Shown here: piece by piece, positions 26,160 through 35,497 of the stretch | Layout: each line of letters opens with the position of its first letter | Numbering within the stretch: position 1 is the stretch's first letter | DNA from: JBDOQU01 sp039839375 | Lineage (GTDB): Bacteria; Pseudomonadota; Alphaproteobacteria; DSM-16000; Inquilinaceae | Direction of reading: 5' to 3' | Assembly (NCBI RefSeq): GCF_039839375.1 | Contig: NZ_JBDOQU010000007.1 | Coordinates: 170,766 to 234,765 of the forward strand | Length of the DNA: 64,000 bases | The notes under the pieces: model-generated | What the model saw: only the letters and a program-made list of their open reading frames with translations | Databases searched by the model: none | What the model was told of the DNA's origin: nothing | Program-made: the position numbers and the translations under genes

Positions 26160-27174
26160 TGTACGCCACTCACCTGTCGTCCACTCCGCCTATCATGACC
26201 TGCTCGCGTCCTTGCGCGATGAGGCGGCAGCGGAAATCCGTGGCACGCCGACACGGATCGAACGCAATGGCCGTGTCTATTGGTATGATACTTATAGGGT
26301 CGGCTCCGACGTTAGGAAGACTTACATCGGAGAAGACAGTGAGCCGCTGCGCGAACGCATGCAGCGCATCATATCACTGCGCGAGGACCGCGAGCATCGA
26401 CGGCGAAACCGCGCGCGCCTGATCCGGCTCCTGCGAGCCGAGGGCTTCCTTGGCGTCGACGCCGCGACCGGCAGTCTTCTCAACGCGATGGCTTCGGCAG
26501 GCGTATTCCGGCTTGGCGGGACGGTCATCGGAACGCAGGCGTTCCGCCTCTATGAGGGAGAGTTGGGCGTCCGCTTCGCCTTCGACCAGACGGCCCAGAC
26601 TCGCGATATCGATATAGCGAGCTTCGAACGCCTCTCGATCGCCCTCGGTGACACGGTTTCCGAACCTCTTGCGAACGTCCTCAAGGATTTCTCTTTCGAC
26701 CCCGCGCCATCGATCGACAGCGGCAGGACATGGCGCTGGAAGCAGACGCGGAACGAAACGCTGGTCGAATTCCTGACGCCATCTTTCGCCGAAGCAGAGA
26801 GTTTGCGCCCGCTACCGGCGCTGGGCGTGCATGCCCAATCGCTTCACTATCTCAACTATCTGCTTGCGGAGCCGATTTTCGCCACGGCGACATATCGTGA
26901 CGGCGTGCTGGTGCAAATCCCCCGGCCCGAGCGATTCGCCATTCACAAGCTGATCGTGGCGAGCCGGCGACTTGAAGGCCCTGACAGCCTCAAGGCGACC
27001 AAGGATCGGCTTCAGGCCGAATATCTGGTGGTTATCCTGACGGCCGACCGGCCCGACGATTTGCGCGACGCCCTGGAGGACGCCCTCTCCCGAGGCAAAC
27101 GCTGGCGTGAACGCATTACGGCGTCCGTGGCGAAGATGCGGAGCCTTCAATCCGCGCTGGGCGACTATCTGTAA
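26155..27174 (+). CDS. Nucleotidyltransferase-fold protein (GSU2403/NTP_transf_8-like)
   Basis: The 339-residue product resembles proteins annotated as GSU2403-family nucleotidyltransferase-fold. Visible features are a basic helical region at about 75-95 (REDREHRRRNRARLIRLLR), the nucleotide-binding-like strand GTVIGTQAF (122-130), and the acidic pair Asp151/Asp153 in TRDIDI. The ATG at 26155 sits inside a 21-bp inverted repeat, and no later Met gives a better start. The gene is solitary and its codon use is less GC-biased than its neighbours, so it looks acquired. Some relatives of this fold act as toxins that modify tRNA, but no such activity can be claimed here. Confidence 0.78.
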   Translation: MFVRHSPVVHSAYHDLLASLRDEAAAEIRGTPTRIERNGRVYWYDTYRVGSDVRKTYIGEDSEPLRERMQRIISLREDREHRRRNRARLIRLLRAEGFLGVDAATGSLLNAMASAGVFRLGGTVIGTQAFRLYEGELGVRFAFDQTAQTRDIDIASFERLSIALGDTVSEPLANVLKDFSFDPAPSIDSGRTWRWKQTRNETLVEFLTPSFAEAESLRPLPALGVHAQSLHYLNYLLAEPIFATATYRDGVLVQIPRPERFAIHKLIVASRRLEGPDSLKATKDRLQAEYLVVILTADRPDDLRDALEDALSRGKRWRERITASVAKMRSLQSALGDYL

Positions 27175-27196
27175 TGGACTGAAGGCTGTCCCCGCC

Positions 27197-28066
27197 TCAG
27201 CCGGCGGCGACGCGTCGGGTGGCGTCCGGGGCCGGGAAGCGGCTGGGGGCGGGGCCGTCGGCGACGCGGTAGATGCCGCGCTGCCCCTCGACCGGCCGGA
27301 ACCGGTCGGTCAGGCCCAGCACCGTCTCCGCCCCGCCCAGATAGAGCACGCCGTCCGGCGGCAGCAGCTTCGCCATCGCCTCAAGCACCCGCGTCTTGGT
27401 CGGCTGGTCGAAATAGATCAGCACGTTGCGGCAGAAGATGACGTCGAACTTGCCCATCGAGCCGAGGTCGGTCAGCAGGTTGCACTCGCGGTACTGCACC
27501 CGCTTCCGGATATCCGGGGAAAGCTCCCATTTGTCGCCCTGCTGGCGGAAATACTTCACCAGGAGGGTGATGGGCATCCCGCGCTGGACTTCGAACTGGG
27601 TGTAGAGCCCGGCCCGCGCGCGGTCCAGCACCTCGCCGGAGAGATCGGTGCCCAGGATGTCGATCTGCCAGCCGGCGAGCCTGGCCTGATCCTCCGCCAG
27701 CATCATCGCCAGCGAATAGGGCTCCTGCCCGGTGGAGCAGGCGGCGCTCCAGACCCGGATGCGTTTGGATGAGGCCCGGGCGGTCATGAGGGTCGGCAGC
27801 ACGTGCTGGCGGAACTGGTCGAACGGCTTGGTGTCGCGGAAGAACGAGCTTTCGTTCGTCGTCATCGCCTCCGTCACCTCCTTCAGCAGCTTTTCGGGCC
27901 GCTTCGACCTGACCTCGGCCGCGAGCTGCTCCAGCCCCGTGAAGTTCCATTTGCGCGTCACGGGCAGCAGGCGGCTTTCGAGCAGGTAGGCCTTGTCGGG
28001 CGTCAGGACGAGGCCCGATCGCTGCATCAGGAGGGTCCGGAACATCTCAAAATCGTCGGTCTTCAT
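27197..28066 (-). CDS. cheR: Chemotaxis protein methyltransferase CheR
   Basis: The 289-residue product has the N-terminal helical domain (about 1-75), the SAM-binding WSAACSTGQEPYSLAM segment (about 105-120) and FDVIFCRNVLIYF, both typical of CheR. It methylates receptor glutamates using S-adenosylmethionine. It closes the cheA-W-Y-B-R operon. The receptor-tethering pentapeptide interaction cannot be judged because no receptor is encoded here. Confidence 0.96.
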   Translation of the reverse strand: MKTDDFEMFRTLLMQRSGLVLTPDKAYLLESRLLPVTRKWNFTGLEQLAAEVRSKRPEKLLKEVTEAMTTNESSFFRDTKPFDQFRQHVLPTLMTARASSKRIRVWSAACSTGQEPYSLAMMLAEDQARLAGWQIDILGTDLSGEVLDRARAGLYTQFEVQRGMPITLLVKYFRQQGDKWELSPDIRKRVQYRECNLLTDLGSMGKFDVIFCRNVLIYFDQPTKTRVLEAMAKLLPPDGVLYLGGAETVLGLTDRFRPVEGQRGIYRVADGPAPSRFPAPDATRRVAAG

Positions 28067-28079
28067 GACCCTCTCCCGC

Positions 28080-29240
28080 TCACGCCGCCGACCGGCGCGC
28101 GCATTGGCGCACGAATGGCCCGACTTCCTTCAACGGCAGCACCGCGTTGCATAGTCCAGCCGACGCCACCGCGCCCGGCATGCCCCAGACGACGCTGGTC
28201 GCCTCGTCCTGCGCCACGACCACCCCTTCGGCGGCCGCGACCTCCCGGCATCCCCTCATGCCGTCCTGCCCCATGCCGGTCAGGATGACGGCCAGCACGC
28301 CCCGGCCGCCGAAGGCGCGGACGACGCTGCGCATCATCGGGTCGACGGAGGGTCGGCAGAAATTCTCCTGGGGACCCTTGTCCAGCCGGATCACCCGGCC
28401 CGCGCCCTGCTTCTCCACGATCATGTGGAAATCGCCCGGCGCGATGTAGCAGCGGCCGCCGACCACGGCTTCGCCATCCTTCGCCTCCGCCGCCTTCACG
28501 CCGCACTGGCGGCTGATATGCTCCGCCAGGATGGCGGTGAAGGTCGGCGGCATGTGCTGGGTCAGCAGGATCGGCTGCGGCGCGGCATCGGCCTTCAAAT
28601 GCGTCATGACCTCGAACAGCGCCTGCGGCCCGCCGGTCGAGCTGCCGATGGCGATCACTTCCGGCCGGAAGGAGGCCGGCATCTGGCGCAGCGCGATCTT
28701 CGAGCCGCCGGCCGCCGACGCCCCGGGCAGGATCTCCCGCGCCGCGCTCCGCTGAGGCGCGGCGGCGTTTGCGGCGCGCAGGCGATGGCGCGCCCAGACC
28801 TTGATCTTGCCGATCAGATCGCGGCGGAAATCGTCCGCGCCGTGGATCTCCCGCGTCGCGGTCGGCTTGGGGACATAGTCGACGGCGCCGGCCTGCATGG
28901 CGCGAAGGCTGATGTCGGCGTTCCGCGTCGTCAGGGTCGACGCCATGATGATCTTGATCCCCGGCGCGGCCGCGAGCATCAGCGGCAGCGCGGTCAGCCC
29001 ATCCATCACCGGCATCTCGACATCCAGCACGACGACGTCGACCGCCGTGCGGGCCAGTGCTGCAACCGCCATCTTGCCGTCGCCGACGGAGGACACCACG
29101 CGGATGTCCGGATCGCTTTCCAGCAGCCTGGTGACGAGACCGCGGATCACCGCGCTGTCGTCGACGATCATCACGCGGATCTCACGGCCCTGGTCGCTCC
29201 CGCCGGCGGGAGCGCGCGGTGAGAGGGGGGCGCCGGTCAT
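28080..29240 (-). CDS. cheB: Chemotaxis methylesterase/deamidase CheB
   Basis: The 386-residue product has a receiver domain (about 21-140) with phospho-acceptor Asp73 in VLDVEMPVMDG, a linker, and a C-terminal methylesterase domain whose triad is seen as Ser in GSSTGG, His in TQHMPP and Asp in GMGQDGM. It removes methyl groups from receptors and is activated by CheA phosphorylation. It lies between cheY and cheR with gaps of 10 and 13 bases. Confidence 0.97.
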   Translation of the reverse strand: MTGAPLSPRAPAGGSDQGREIRVMIVDDSAVIRGLVTRLLESDPDIRVVSSVGDGKMAVAALARTAVDVVVLDVEMPVMDGLTALPLMLAAAPGIKIIMASTLTTRNADISLRAMQAGAVDYVPKPTATREIHGADDFRRDLIGKIKVWARHRLRAANAAAPQRSAAREILPGASAAGGSKIALRQMPASFRPEVIAIGSSTGGPQALFEVMTHLKADAAPQPILLTQHMPPTFTAILAEHISRQCGVKAAEAKDGEAVVGGRCYIAPGDFHMIVEKQGAGRVIRLDKGPQENFCRPSVDPMMRSVVRAFGGRGVLAVILTGMGQDGMRGCREVAAAEGVVVAQDEATSVVWGMPGAVASAGLCNAVLPLKEVGPFVRQCARRSAA

Positions 29241-29250
29241 CTGGCGCCCC

Positions 29251-29616
29251 TCAGATCAGCCCGACCTGGGCGAACTTCGTCTGGATGATGTCGCTGTCGA
29301 AGGGCTTCATGATGTATTCGTTGGCCCCGGCGGACAGCGCCTCCTGGATGTGGGCCAGATCGTTCTCCGTGGTGCAGAAGACCACCTTCGGGCCGTCGCC
29401 CCCCGACATCTTGCGCAGGCGGCGCAGGAATTCGATTCCCGACATCACCGGCATGTTCCAGTCCAGGAGGATGACGTCCGGCATATGGCTGGCGCAGGCG
29501 CTCATGGCCTGCTGACCGTCCTCCGCCTCGTGGCAATCGAACGACAGCTCCTCCAGGATCTTCCGGGCGACCTTCCGCACCACGCGGCTATCGTCGACGA
29601 CCAGGCAGGTTTTCAT
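29251..29616 (-). CDS. cheY: Chemotaxis response regulator CheY
   Basis: From the ATG at 29616 the product is a 121-residue single receiver with Asp8/Asp9 for Mg, phospho-acceptor Asp52 in LLDWNMPVMSG, Thr82/83 and Lys104 in MKPF. No output domain is present, so it acts by binding the flagellar switch or as a phosphate sink. A five-residue upstream extension (29631) is possible. It follows cheW in the operon. Confidence 0.95.
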   Translation of the reverse strand: MKTCLVVDDSRVVRKVARKILEELSFDCHEAEDGQQAMSACASHMPDVILLDWNMPVMSGIEFLRRLRKMSGGDGPKVVFCTTENDLAHIQEALSAGANEYIMKPFDSDIIQTKFAQVGLI

Positions 29617-29668
29617 AGTGCAACTTCCCAAGGAGGGGACCCGGACGGGTTCCGGGCGCGGAATGGCG

Positions 29669-30175
29669 TCAGGCGGCTTCGCGGGCCGTGAAATCCAGCA
29701 GCCGGGCGACGTCGAGGATGACCAGGAGCTGGTTGTTCAGGCGGTAGATGCCGGTCGACACCTCACGCCAGACCGGGTGCAGGGTCGCAGGATTGCGCTC
29801 GAAATCCTTGGTCGCCACCGACAGCACCTCGCCGACGCTGTCGACCATCAGGCTGTAGAGCTCACCGCCATGGTCGACGGCGATCGACATGTCCCTGTCC
29901 TCCCGCTGCCGCGGCGGCAGGCCCAGACGCAGGCGCACGTCGACAGCGGTGACGATCCGGCCGCGAAGGTTGAGCGACCCCGCCACCTCCGGCGGCGCCA
30001 GCGGAATGCGGGTGATCCGCTGCTGGCCCAGCACGTCCTGGACCTGGAGCACCGGGATGCCGAAAAGCTGGTCGGCGATGGTCATGGTCACATAGTCGAC
30101 CGTCTCCTCCGCCGCATGGGCCGAGACGGCGGCGAGGGAACGGGAGTGGGCCTTAGCCGGCTGCTTGGTCGTCAT
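29669..30175 (-). CDS. cheW: Chemotaxis adaptor CheW
   Basis: From the ATG at 30175, which overlaps the cheA stop by four bases, the product has 168 residues and one CheW domain (about 28-160), with the NLRGRIVTAVDVR beta-barrel segment. It links receptors to CheA. The longer frame to 30331 only reads the cheA 3' end in another phase. A basic N-terminal tail of about 25 residues is not part of the domain. Confidence 0.95.
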   Translation of the reverse strand: MTTKQPAKAHSRSLAAVSAHAAEETVDYVTMTIADQLFGIPVLQVQDVLGQQRITRIPLAPPEVAGSLNLRGRIVTAVDVRLRLGLPPRQREDRDMSIAVDHGGELYSLMVDSVGEVLSVATKDFERNPATLHPVWREVSTGIYRLNNQLLVILDVARLLDFTAREAA

Positions 30176-32907
30176 GCCGCACCTCGAAGATCGGACAGGG
30201 TGTTGGAAAGCGAGGTCAGGAGCGCGTCGCGGTCGAATTTCGCGACATAGTCGGTGAAGCCCGCCTGCCGGCCGCGATCTAGATCGCGCGTCGTGGCGTG
30301 GGCGGAAAGGGCGACCAGCGGCGTATCGCACCAGCGCCCGCCGCCGACGCGGATCGCCTTGGCGAAATCGAAGCCGTTCATGCCCGGCATCTCGATATCG
30401 CTGACGATTACGTCGTAATCCTCGCCCGCCTCGCAGAGCGCCAGCGCCTCGTCGGCGCTTTCGACGGTGGTCACCTGATAGCCGGCGACGGTGAGGAGCG
30501 GCGTCAGCATGTTGCGGAAGAACGGGCTGTCGTCGACCAGCAGGACCCGCTGGCTGGTCTCCTCCCCCATCGCGTCGCCGCCGCGGGCGCCGAACCAGTC
30601 GCGGAACGCCTGGGTCAGGTAATAGCCGGCGTCGATCACGTCGGTCGCGCGGCCGGCGATGATGGCGCTGCCCAGCGTGCCCTTGCCGTCGGCCGTCAGC
30701 TCCACATTCATGTGCTGTTCGACGATGTCCACGATCTCATCCACGATCAGGCCCATCGATCTGTCGCCGTCGGCGAAGACCAGCACCGGCCGGCGGGTCG
30801 TTCCTTCCTCGGCGGAAAGGTCGAACGCCGGATCGAAGGGGATCACCGGCATCAGCTTGCCGCGATACTGGACCATGAGCTGGCCGTTGGAGGTCTCGAT
30901 CGACGAGGCCTCGACATCCTCAAGCCGCGCGATCAGCGCCAGCGGCACCGCCTTGGGCGCGCCCTTTCCGGCGCGGAACAGCAGCAGCGCGACCCGCTGG
31001 TCGGAAGAGGCGCGGACCTTGGCGGTAGAGGCCTGGTCCAGCCCTTCGGCCGCCACCCCGATCTCCCCGGTCGCCGAGGCGATGCCGTTGGGGTCGAGGA
31101 TCATGATGACGCTGCCGTCGCCCAGGATGGTGTTGCCGGAGAACATCTCGATATGGCGCAGGATCGGCGCCACCGGCTTGACCACGATCTCTTCCGTATC
31201 GAAGACGCGGTCGACAATGATGCCGAAGGTGTAGTTGCCGACCTGGGTGACGACGATGAAGGTCTCGGCCTCGGACGCCGCATCGTCGTCCCGGTCCAGA
31301 TGCAGCAGGCTGCGCAGCCCGACCAGCGGCAGCAGCCGGTTGCGAAGGCGCAGGACGGGCGTGCCGTTGATCCGTTCGATGACATGTTCACTGTGGCCGC
31401 CGGAGCGCACCAGCTCGACCACGCTGATCTGCGGGATGGCGAACCGCTCGCCCGCGCATTCCACGATCAGGGCGGAGACGATCGCCAGCGTCAGCGGGAT
31501 CTTGATGATGAAGGTCGATCCGCGCCCCTCGATCGATTTCAGCTCGATCGTGCCGCCGATCTTCTCGATGTTGGTCTTGACGACATCCATGCCCACGCCG
31601 CGGCCGGAGACGGAAGTGACCTGGGCTGCGGTGGAGAAGCCGGCCTTGAAGATGAATTGCTGGATCTGCTGATCGGACATGTTGGCCAGTTCGCCATCGG
31701 TCGCCAGCCCGTTGGCGATGGCCTTTTCCTTGATCTTCCCGATCGCCAGGCCTTTGCCGTCGTCAGTGATCTCGATGATGATATGGCCGCCTTCGTGATA
31801 GGCGTTGAGGCGGATACGGCCGGTTTCCTGCTTGCCCGCGGCGGCGCGATCGGCCGGGATTTCGATCCCGTGGTCCGCGGAGTTGCGGACCATGTGGGTC
31901 AGCGGATCCTTGATCAGGTCCAGCACCTGCCGGTCCAGCTCCGTGTCCGCGCCCAGCATCTGGAGCTCGATCTTCTTGCCCAGATCGTGGCTGAGATCGC
32001 GGATCAGGCGCGGCAGCTTCGCCCAGGCGTTGCCGATCGGCTGCATGCGGGTCTTCATGACCCCTTCCTGCAGTTCGGACGTCACATGGTTGAGCCGCTG
32101 GAGCGGTGCTGCGAAATCGCTTTCCTTCTGGCTGCGCAGGATCTGCATGAGCTGGTTGCGGGTCAGCACCAGCTCGGAGACCATGGTCATCAGGTTTTCC
32201 AGCAAATCCACATTGACGCGGATCGACTGGTTGGCGACGGCGGATTCGCGCGGCTCGGCCGCCGCTTCCATCATCTCCGCCTTCGGCGCGACGACGGCCG
32301 GGGCTGCCGCAGGCGCGGCCGGCGCTTCGGGTTCGGGCTCAGCCTCGGGTTCGGCCCCTGTAGCCTTCTCCTCCATCGCGGCGAGCAGGGACGGCGCCGG
32401 CACCGGGACGAAGCCGTGCTCGTCCGGCTCGTACGCGTCCTCGGGCAGGCCGGGAGGGATTTCCGGTTCGTCGGCTGTGGGTTCGGGGGGCGCGGCTTCC
32501 GAAACCGGCTTGACCGGAGTTGCCGGGGCACGGCCTTCCGCCATCTCGTTCAGGCGGCCGATCAACTCGCTGTCGTCGCCGGCAGGTTCCTCCTCGGTCG
32601 CCTCGAGCTGGCCGACGATGTGCTTGATCGTGTCCAGCGAAGCGAGGATGAGCGTCACCGCCTCCGGCGTCACCTTCAGTTCGCCGTCGCGGAACTTGCC
32701 CAGCACGTTCTCGCCGGCATGGGCGACGGCTTCAAGGCGCGGCAAGCCCAGGAACCCGCAGGTGCCCTTGATCGTGTGGACCAGCCGGAAGATGTTTCCG
32801 AGCAGGCTTGGATCGTTTGGATTTTGCTCAAGCTTGACCAGTTCAAGATCGAGAACGGAGAGATTTTCCGAAGTCTCCGTCAGGAATTCGCTGAGCAAGT
32901 CATCCAT
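30172..32907 (-). CDS. cheA: Hybrid chemotaxis histidine kinase CheA with C-terminal receiver
   Basis: The 911-residue product has an HPt domain with His44 in LVHTIKGTCGF, an acidic Pro/Ala/Glu linker (about 110-225), dimerisation and ATPase domains with the N-box HMVRNSADHG and glycine boxes DDGKGL and GRGVGMD, then two CheW-like domains (about 485-625 and 640-770) and a receiver (about 785-911, phospho-acceptor in VSDIEMPGMNG). The P2 docking domain is replaced by the low-complexity linker. The receiver and second CheW-like domain set it apart from the enteric form. It starts the che operon. Confidence 0.96.
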   Translation of the reverse strand: MDDLLSEFLTETSENLSVLDLELVKLEQNPNDPSLLGNIFRLVHTIKGTCGFLGLPRLEAVAHAGENVLGKFRDGELKVTPEAVTLILASLDTIKHIVGQLEATEEEPAGDDSELIGRLNEMAEGRAPATPVKPVSEAAPPEPTADEPEIPPGLPEDAYEPDEHGFVPVPAPSLLAAMEEKATGAEPEAEPEPEAPAAPAAAPAVVAPKAEMMEAAAEPRESAVANQSIRVNVDLLENLMTMVSELVLTRNQLMQILRSQKESDFAAPLQRLNHVTSELQEGVMKTRMQPIGNAWAKLPRLIRDLSHDLGKKIELQMLGADTELDRQVLDLIKDPLTHMVRNSADHGIEIPADRAAAGKQETGRIRLNAYHEGGHIIIEITDDGKGLAIGKIKEKAIANGLATDGELANMSDQQIQQFIFKAGFSTAAQVTSVSGRGVGMDVVKTNIEKIGGTIELKSIEGRGSTFIIKIPLTLAIVSALIVECAGERFAIPQISVVELVRSGGHSEHVIERINGTPVLRLRNRLLPLVGLRSLLHLDRDDDAASEAETFIVVTQVGNYTFGIIVDRVFDTEEIVVKPVAPILRHIEMFSGNTILGDGSVIMILDPNGIASATGEIGVAAEGLDQASTAKVRASSDQRVALLLFRAGKGAPKAVPLALIARLEDVEASSIETSNGQLMVQYRGKLMPVIPFDPAFDLSAEEGTTRRPVLVFADGDRSMGLIVDEIVDIVEQHMNVELTADGKGTLGSAIIAGRATDVIDAGYYLTQAFRDWFGARGGDAMGEETSQRVLLVDDSPFFRNMLTPLLTVAGYQVTTVESADEALALCEAGEDYDVIVSDIEMPGMNGFDFAKAIRVGGGRWCDTPLVALSAHATTRDLDRGRQAGFTDYVAKFDRDALLTSLSNTLSDLRGAA

Positions 32908-33045
32908 GTCGGTTTCCCGTCACCACCCAAGATCGCGGGACCGGCGGAAAACCGGCCCTGAATTAAGGGCAATGTCGGGGAAACTGATTAAGAAAACCTA
33001 TATTAGCGCCCTGCCGGCAGTTGGAGGATCGCGGCCGCGCCGGCG

Positions 33046-33684
33046 TCAAAGTCCGACCCGAAGGTGCAGTTCGCCGGGGTCGACGGGGCGGAGGTCCAGG
33101 GGCAGGCGGTAATGGCGGGAGAATATCCCGGCGGCGTGGGCGTGGACCGTCTTGGGCGAGAGATCGGCGAGAGCGGCACGGCCATTCAGGGCGGCCAGCC
33201 GGTCCGCCCCCAGATCCGCCGCCCGGCCCTTCGCCTTCACCAGAAACGCGCCGGAGACGGATTCCACGGTGACGATGCCGCCGTAGCTGAGCGCCTCGTC
33301 GGCCAACATGACGGCGTTGAGCAGCAGCTTGACCGCCCCGGCCGGCGGATCAGCCGGCCAGTCGCCCTGGCCGATCGCCCAATCCAGCGTGACCTTGCCG
33401 CCGGTCAGCCAGCCTTCCGCCATGGCGCGCGCTTCCTTCCAGCCCATGCCGGCCTGGCCGCCGGCCGCGCCGTAGGCGACCCGGAAGCATTGCAGCCGGC
33501 CGGCCGCCTGCCGCCCGCTCTGGGCGATCAGGCCAATGGCTTCGCCCGCCATGTCCTCCCCCATCTCCTCCATAAGCTCGACCCCGTTATTGATCGCGCC
33601 GACCGGGCTGATGAGGTCGTGGCAGAGCCTGGAGACCAGAAGCTCCAGCACACGGACTTCCAGATGAATGGCGGCGACGGTCAT
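33046..33684 (-). CDS. chpT: Histidine phosphotransferase ChpT
   Basis: The 212-residue product has His22 in SRLCHDLISPVGAINNG, the hallmark of ChpT (a dimeric histidine-kinase-like phosphotransferase, PF10090), followed by a degenerate ATPase-like domain. In alphaproteobacteria ChpT relays phosphate from CckA to CtrA and CpdR, which control cell cycle and motility. It lies 138 bases upstream of cheA in the same direction. That position suggests coupling of motility control with chemotaxis in this organism (inference). Confidence 0.93.
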   Translation of the reverse strand: MTVAAIHLEVRVLELLVSRLCHDLISPVGAINNGVELMEEMGEDMAGEAIGLIAQSGRQAAGRLQCFRVAYGAAGGQAGMGWKEARAMAEGWLTGGKVTLDWAIGQGDWPADPPAGAVKLLLNAVMLADEALSYGGIVTVESVSGAFLVKAKGRAADLGADRLAALNGRAALADLSPKTVHAHAAGIFSRHYRLPLDLRPVDPGELHLRVGL

Positions 33685-33817
33685 GTTCGGGAAACCATTT
33701 CAGCGGATGATGCGTCTAGAAGGTGACGGCGCTGACGACGACGTCACGCCCACCATAGCCAAACTCGGCGGCGACGCGCTACAGGACGACCGCCGAAGAC
33801 GAGGATCGCTAGACATC

Positions 33818-33997
33818 ATGTTCCAGACTCTGGTTCCCGGCGCGCTGGTGCGCCATCCCGACCAGCCCGATTGGGGGCTGGGCCAGATCCAGACGGTCAT
33901 CGGAGACCGGATCACGGTCAATTTCGAACATCAGGGCAAGGTGCTGATCAACGGCGCGGTCGTCTCGCTCGACCCCGAGGACGACGAGGAATCCTGA
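33818..33997 (+). CDS. DUF3553 small protein
   Basis: A 59-residue protein starting at the ATG at 33818; the frame is open further upstream to 33668 but overlaps the chpT start. VPGALVRHPDQPDWGLGQIQ is the conserved core of DUF3553, a small beta-barrel also found at the end of UvrD-like helicases and next to chpT in many alphaproteobacteria. The acidic C-terminus DPEDDEES is typical. Function unknown; a nucleic-acid or helicase-linked role is only suggested by the fusions. Confidence 0.88.
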   Translation: MFQTLVPGALVRHPDQPDWGLGQIQTVIGDRITVNFEHQGKVLINGAVVSLDPEDDEES

Positions 33998-34064
33998 CCG
34001 GTCGAGCGAGGTATGCCGTTCGACGATTAGGTTGAGGCATACTCAGCTTGATACGACGTGCACG

Positions 34065-35393
34065 TCACGCACGGACGCGACCTCTAATCCGCCTCTGGAC
34101 CTTCTCCAGTCGCTCCTGGAGCTTTGCTGGGCCGGCGCCGAGTGCCTTCGGTTGTCCTGCGTATCGTTGGAGAACTTCCAGTTCGGCGTAATCATTGCCC
34201 ATCTTTCGATAGATGATCGCACACTGCTCGTAATACCAAGGAGCCACGCCAAGGGCGCAGTTCTCCAGCTTCTCCATGGCGTCCAAGGTGGGCAAGAGCA
34301 GAGCCAGGGCCTCCTGATACCGGCGCTCTCGCTTCAGGATTGTAACGGCGTTGACGACGTCGCCGATCCCCTGGATATCGGGAATGATCGTGGGGGAATT
34401 GCCATCTTTCCGAGACGTTGTCGGCTCCGCTGTGGAGTTCGGTTTCCACTTCCGTCGATGGGGCTGTACCTCGTTCGATGGTGGGCCGACGAGGACTTCA
34501 ACTGTTGCCCGCCCCTTCCTCAACAACAGGCAGAGCGCTGTCGCCAGTACAGCGTCCTCAAGGGCGTTGTGCTTCTCCATCTGCCGGCCGACGCCGAACA
34601 TTGCCAGAGCCGCATCCAGGCCGCTGCGTTGGCCCGGATACCGCGACCGAAACTCCCCCATTGTACAGAAACTGTTCGCAAGCAGTAGTGTGGGGAGGCC
34701 GCATCGGATGAACTCACGGTTCAGCATTTCTATATCGAACGCGATGTTATGCCCTACAACTCTGGCCGTGCCGATGAACTCTCGGATTTCCCGGCCATGA
34801 TCCTCGAACGGCGGTTGGAATGACAGATAGCGATCGGCGAGCCCATGCGCCCTACGGGCCGCCCAGTGGCTCTTGATGCCCGGGTTGAACACAAGGTGAA
34901 GCATGGCCCCCGACGGAGCGTGATCGAGAAGTTCGATCGCTCCCAAGGACACTATGCGATCCTCTTTCGTTAGGCCGGTCGTCTCCACGTCGACGACGAC
35001 CTCACGGATCATGAAGCGAGGTGTAGATGCCGGAGGTCGGTAACGATTCGCCTCGGGCGACGTGGGTTCGACCAGTTCGATCGGTGCCGGTGGGGAAGCC
35101 GAGCTGGGTGACAGGGGCACAGGCCCGACGGGTTCCGGCTTCTCCTCTCCAACCGGAGGCATTGTCTTGGCAGTGATTCCTTCCGCTTGGTTGGTCCCGG
35201 GGACGATGGTTTCCGACTCAACCAGAGATCTTGAGATGATTTCCGCTATCGGCTGTTCAGCGCTCGGCGGCTCCGCAGTCTCGCGTGTAACATGATCGTG
35301 AGTTGCGGTGGTACGTCGGCTGATTACCGGATCGATGCGTCGCGTCTGGTACTCGGATCGATCACCGAACAGCCCTTTCAGCCATCCCCACAT
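34065..35393 (-). CDS. DEDDh 3'-5' exonuclease with unusual flanking regions
   Basis: From the ATG at 35393 (GGGAG nine bases upstream) the product has 442 residues. Residues 1-20 contain a hydrophobic/Trp stretch (MWGWLKGLFG); 40-125 are Pro/Ser/Glu-rich and probably disordered. The exonuclease core (about 128-290) has all catalytic residues: Asp135 and Glu137 in VVDVETTGL, Asp220 in GHNIAFD, His275 and Asp280 in KHNALED. Residues 330-442 form helical repeats with TPR-like spacing. It is DnaQ-like but too long for a polymerase epsilon subunit. Less biased codon use and its lone position suggest acquisition; an anti-phage or repair role is possible but unproven. Confidence 0.85.
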   Translation of the reverse strand: MWGWLKGLFGDRSEYQTRRIDPVISRRTTATHDHVTRETAEPPSAEQPIAEIISRSLVESETIVPGTNQAEGITAKTMPPVGEEKPEPVGPVPLSPSSASPPAPIELVEPTSPEANRYRPPASTPRFMIREVVVDVETTGLTKEDRIVSLGAIELLDHAPSGAMLHLVFNPGIKSHWAARRAHGLADRYLSFQPPFEDHGREIREFIGTARVVGHNIAFDIEMLNREFIRCGLPTLLLANSFCTMGEFRSRYPGQRSGLDAALAMFGVGRQMEKHNALEDAVLATALCLLLRKGRATVEVLVGPPSNEVQPHRRKWKPNSTAEPTTSRKDGNSPTIIPDIQGIGDVVNAVTILKRERRYQEALALLLPTLDAMEKLENCALGVAPWYYEQCAIIYRKMGNDYAELEVLQRYAGQPKALGAGPAKLQERLEKVQRRIRGRVRA

Positions 35394-35497
35394 CGGCTTC
35401 TCCCTTTCCGAGAAGGTGGCACAATGTTGCACAATCGGGAAGAGGAGCAGGCTCTACATTGCCACCGGTCACAAGCCTTCCGTCATGCCGATACCTG

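Noticed and set aside
30298..32961. 887-codon open frame antisense to cheA
   Set aside because: cheA is unambiguous on the minus strand; the plus frame is a shadow caused by GC-rich third codon positions.
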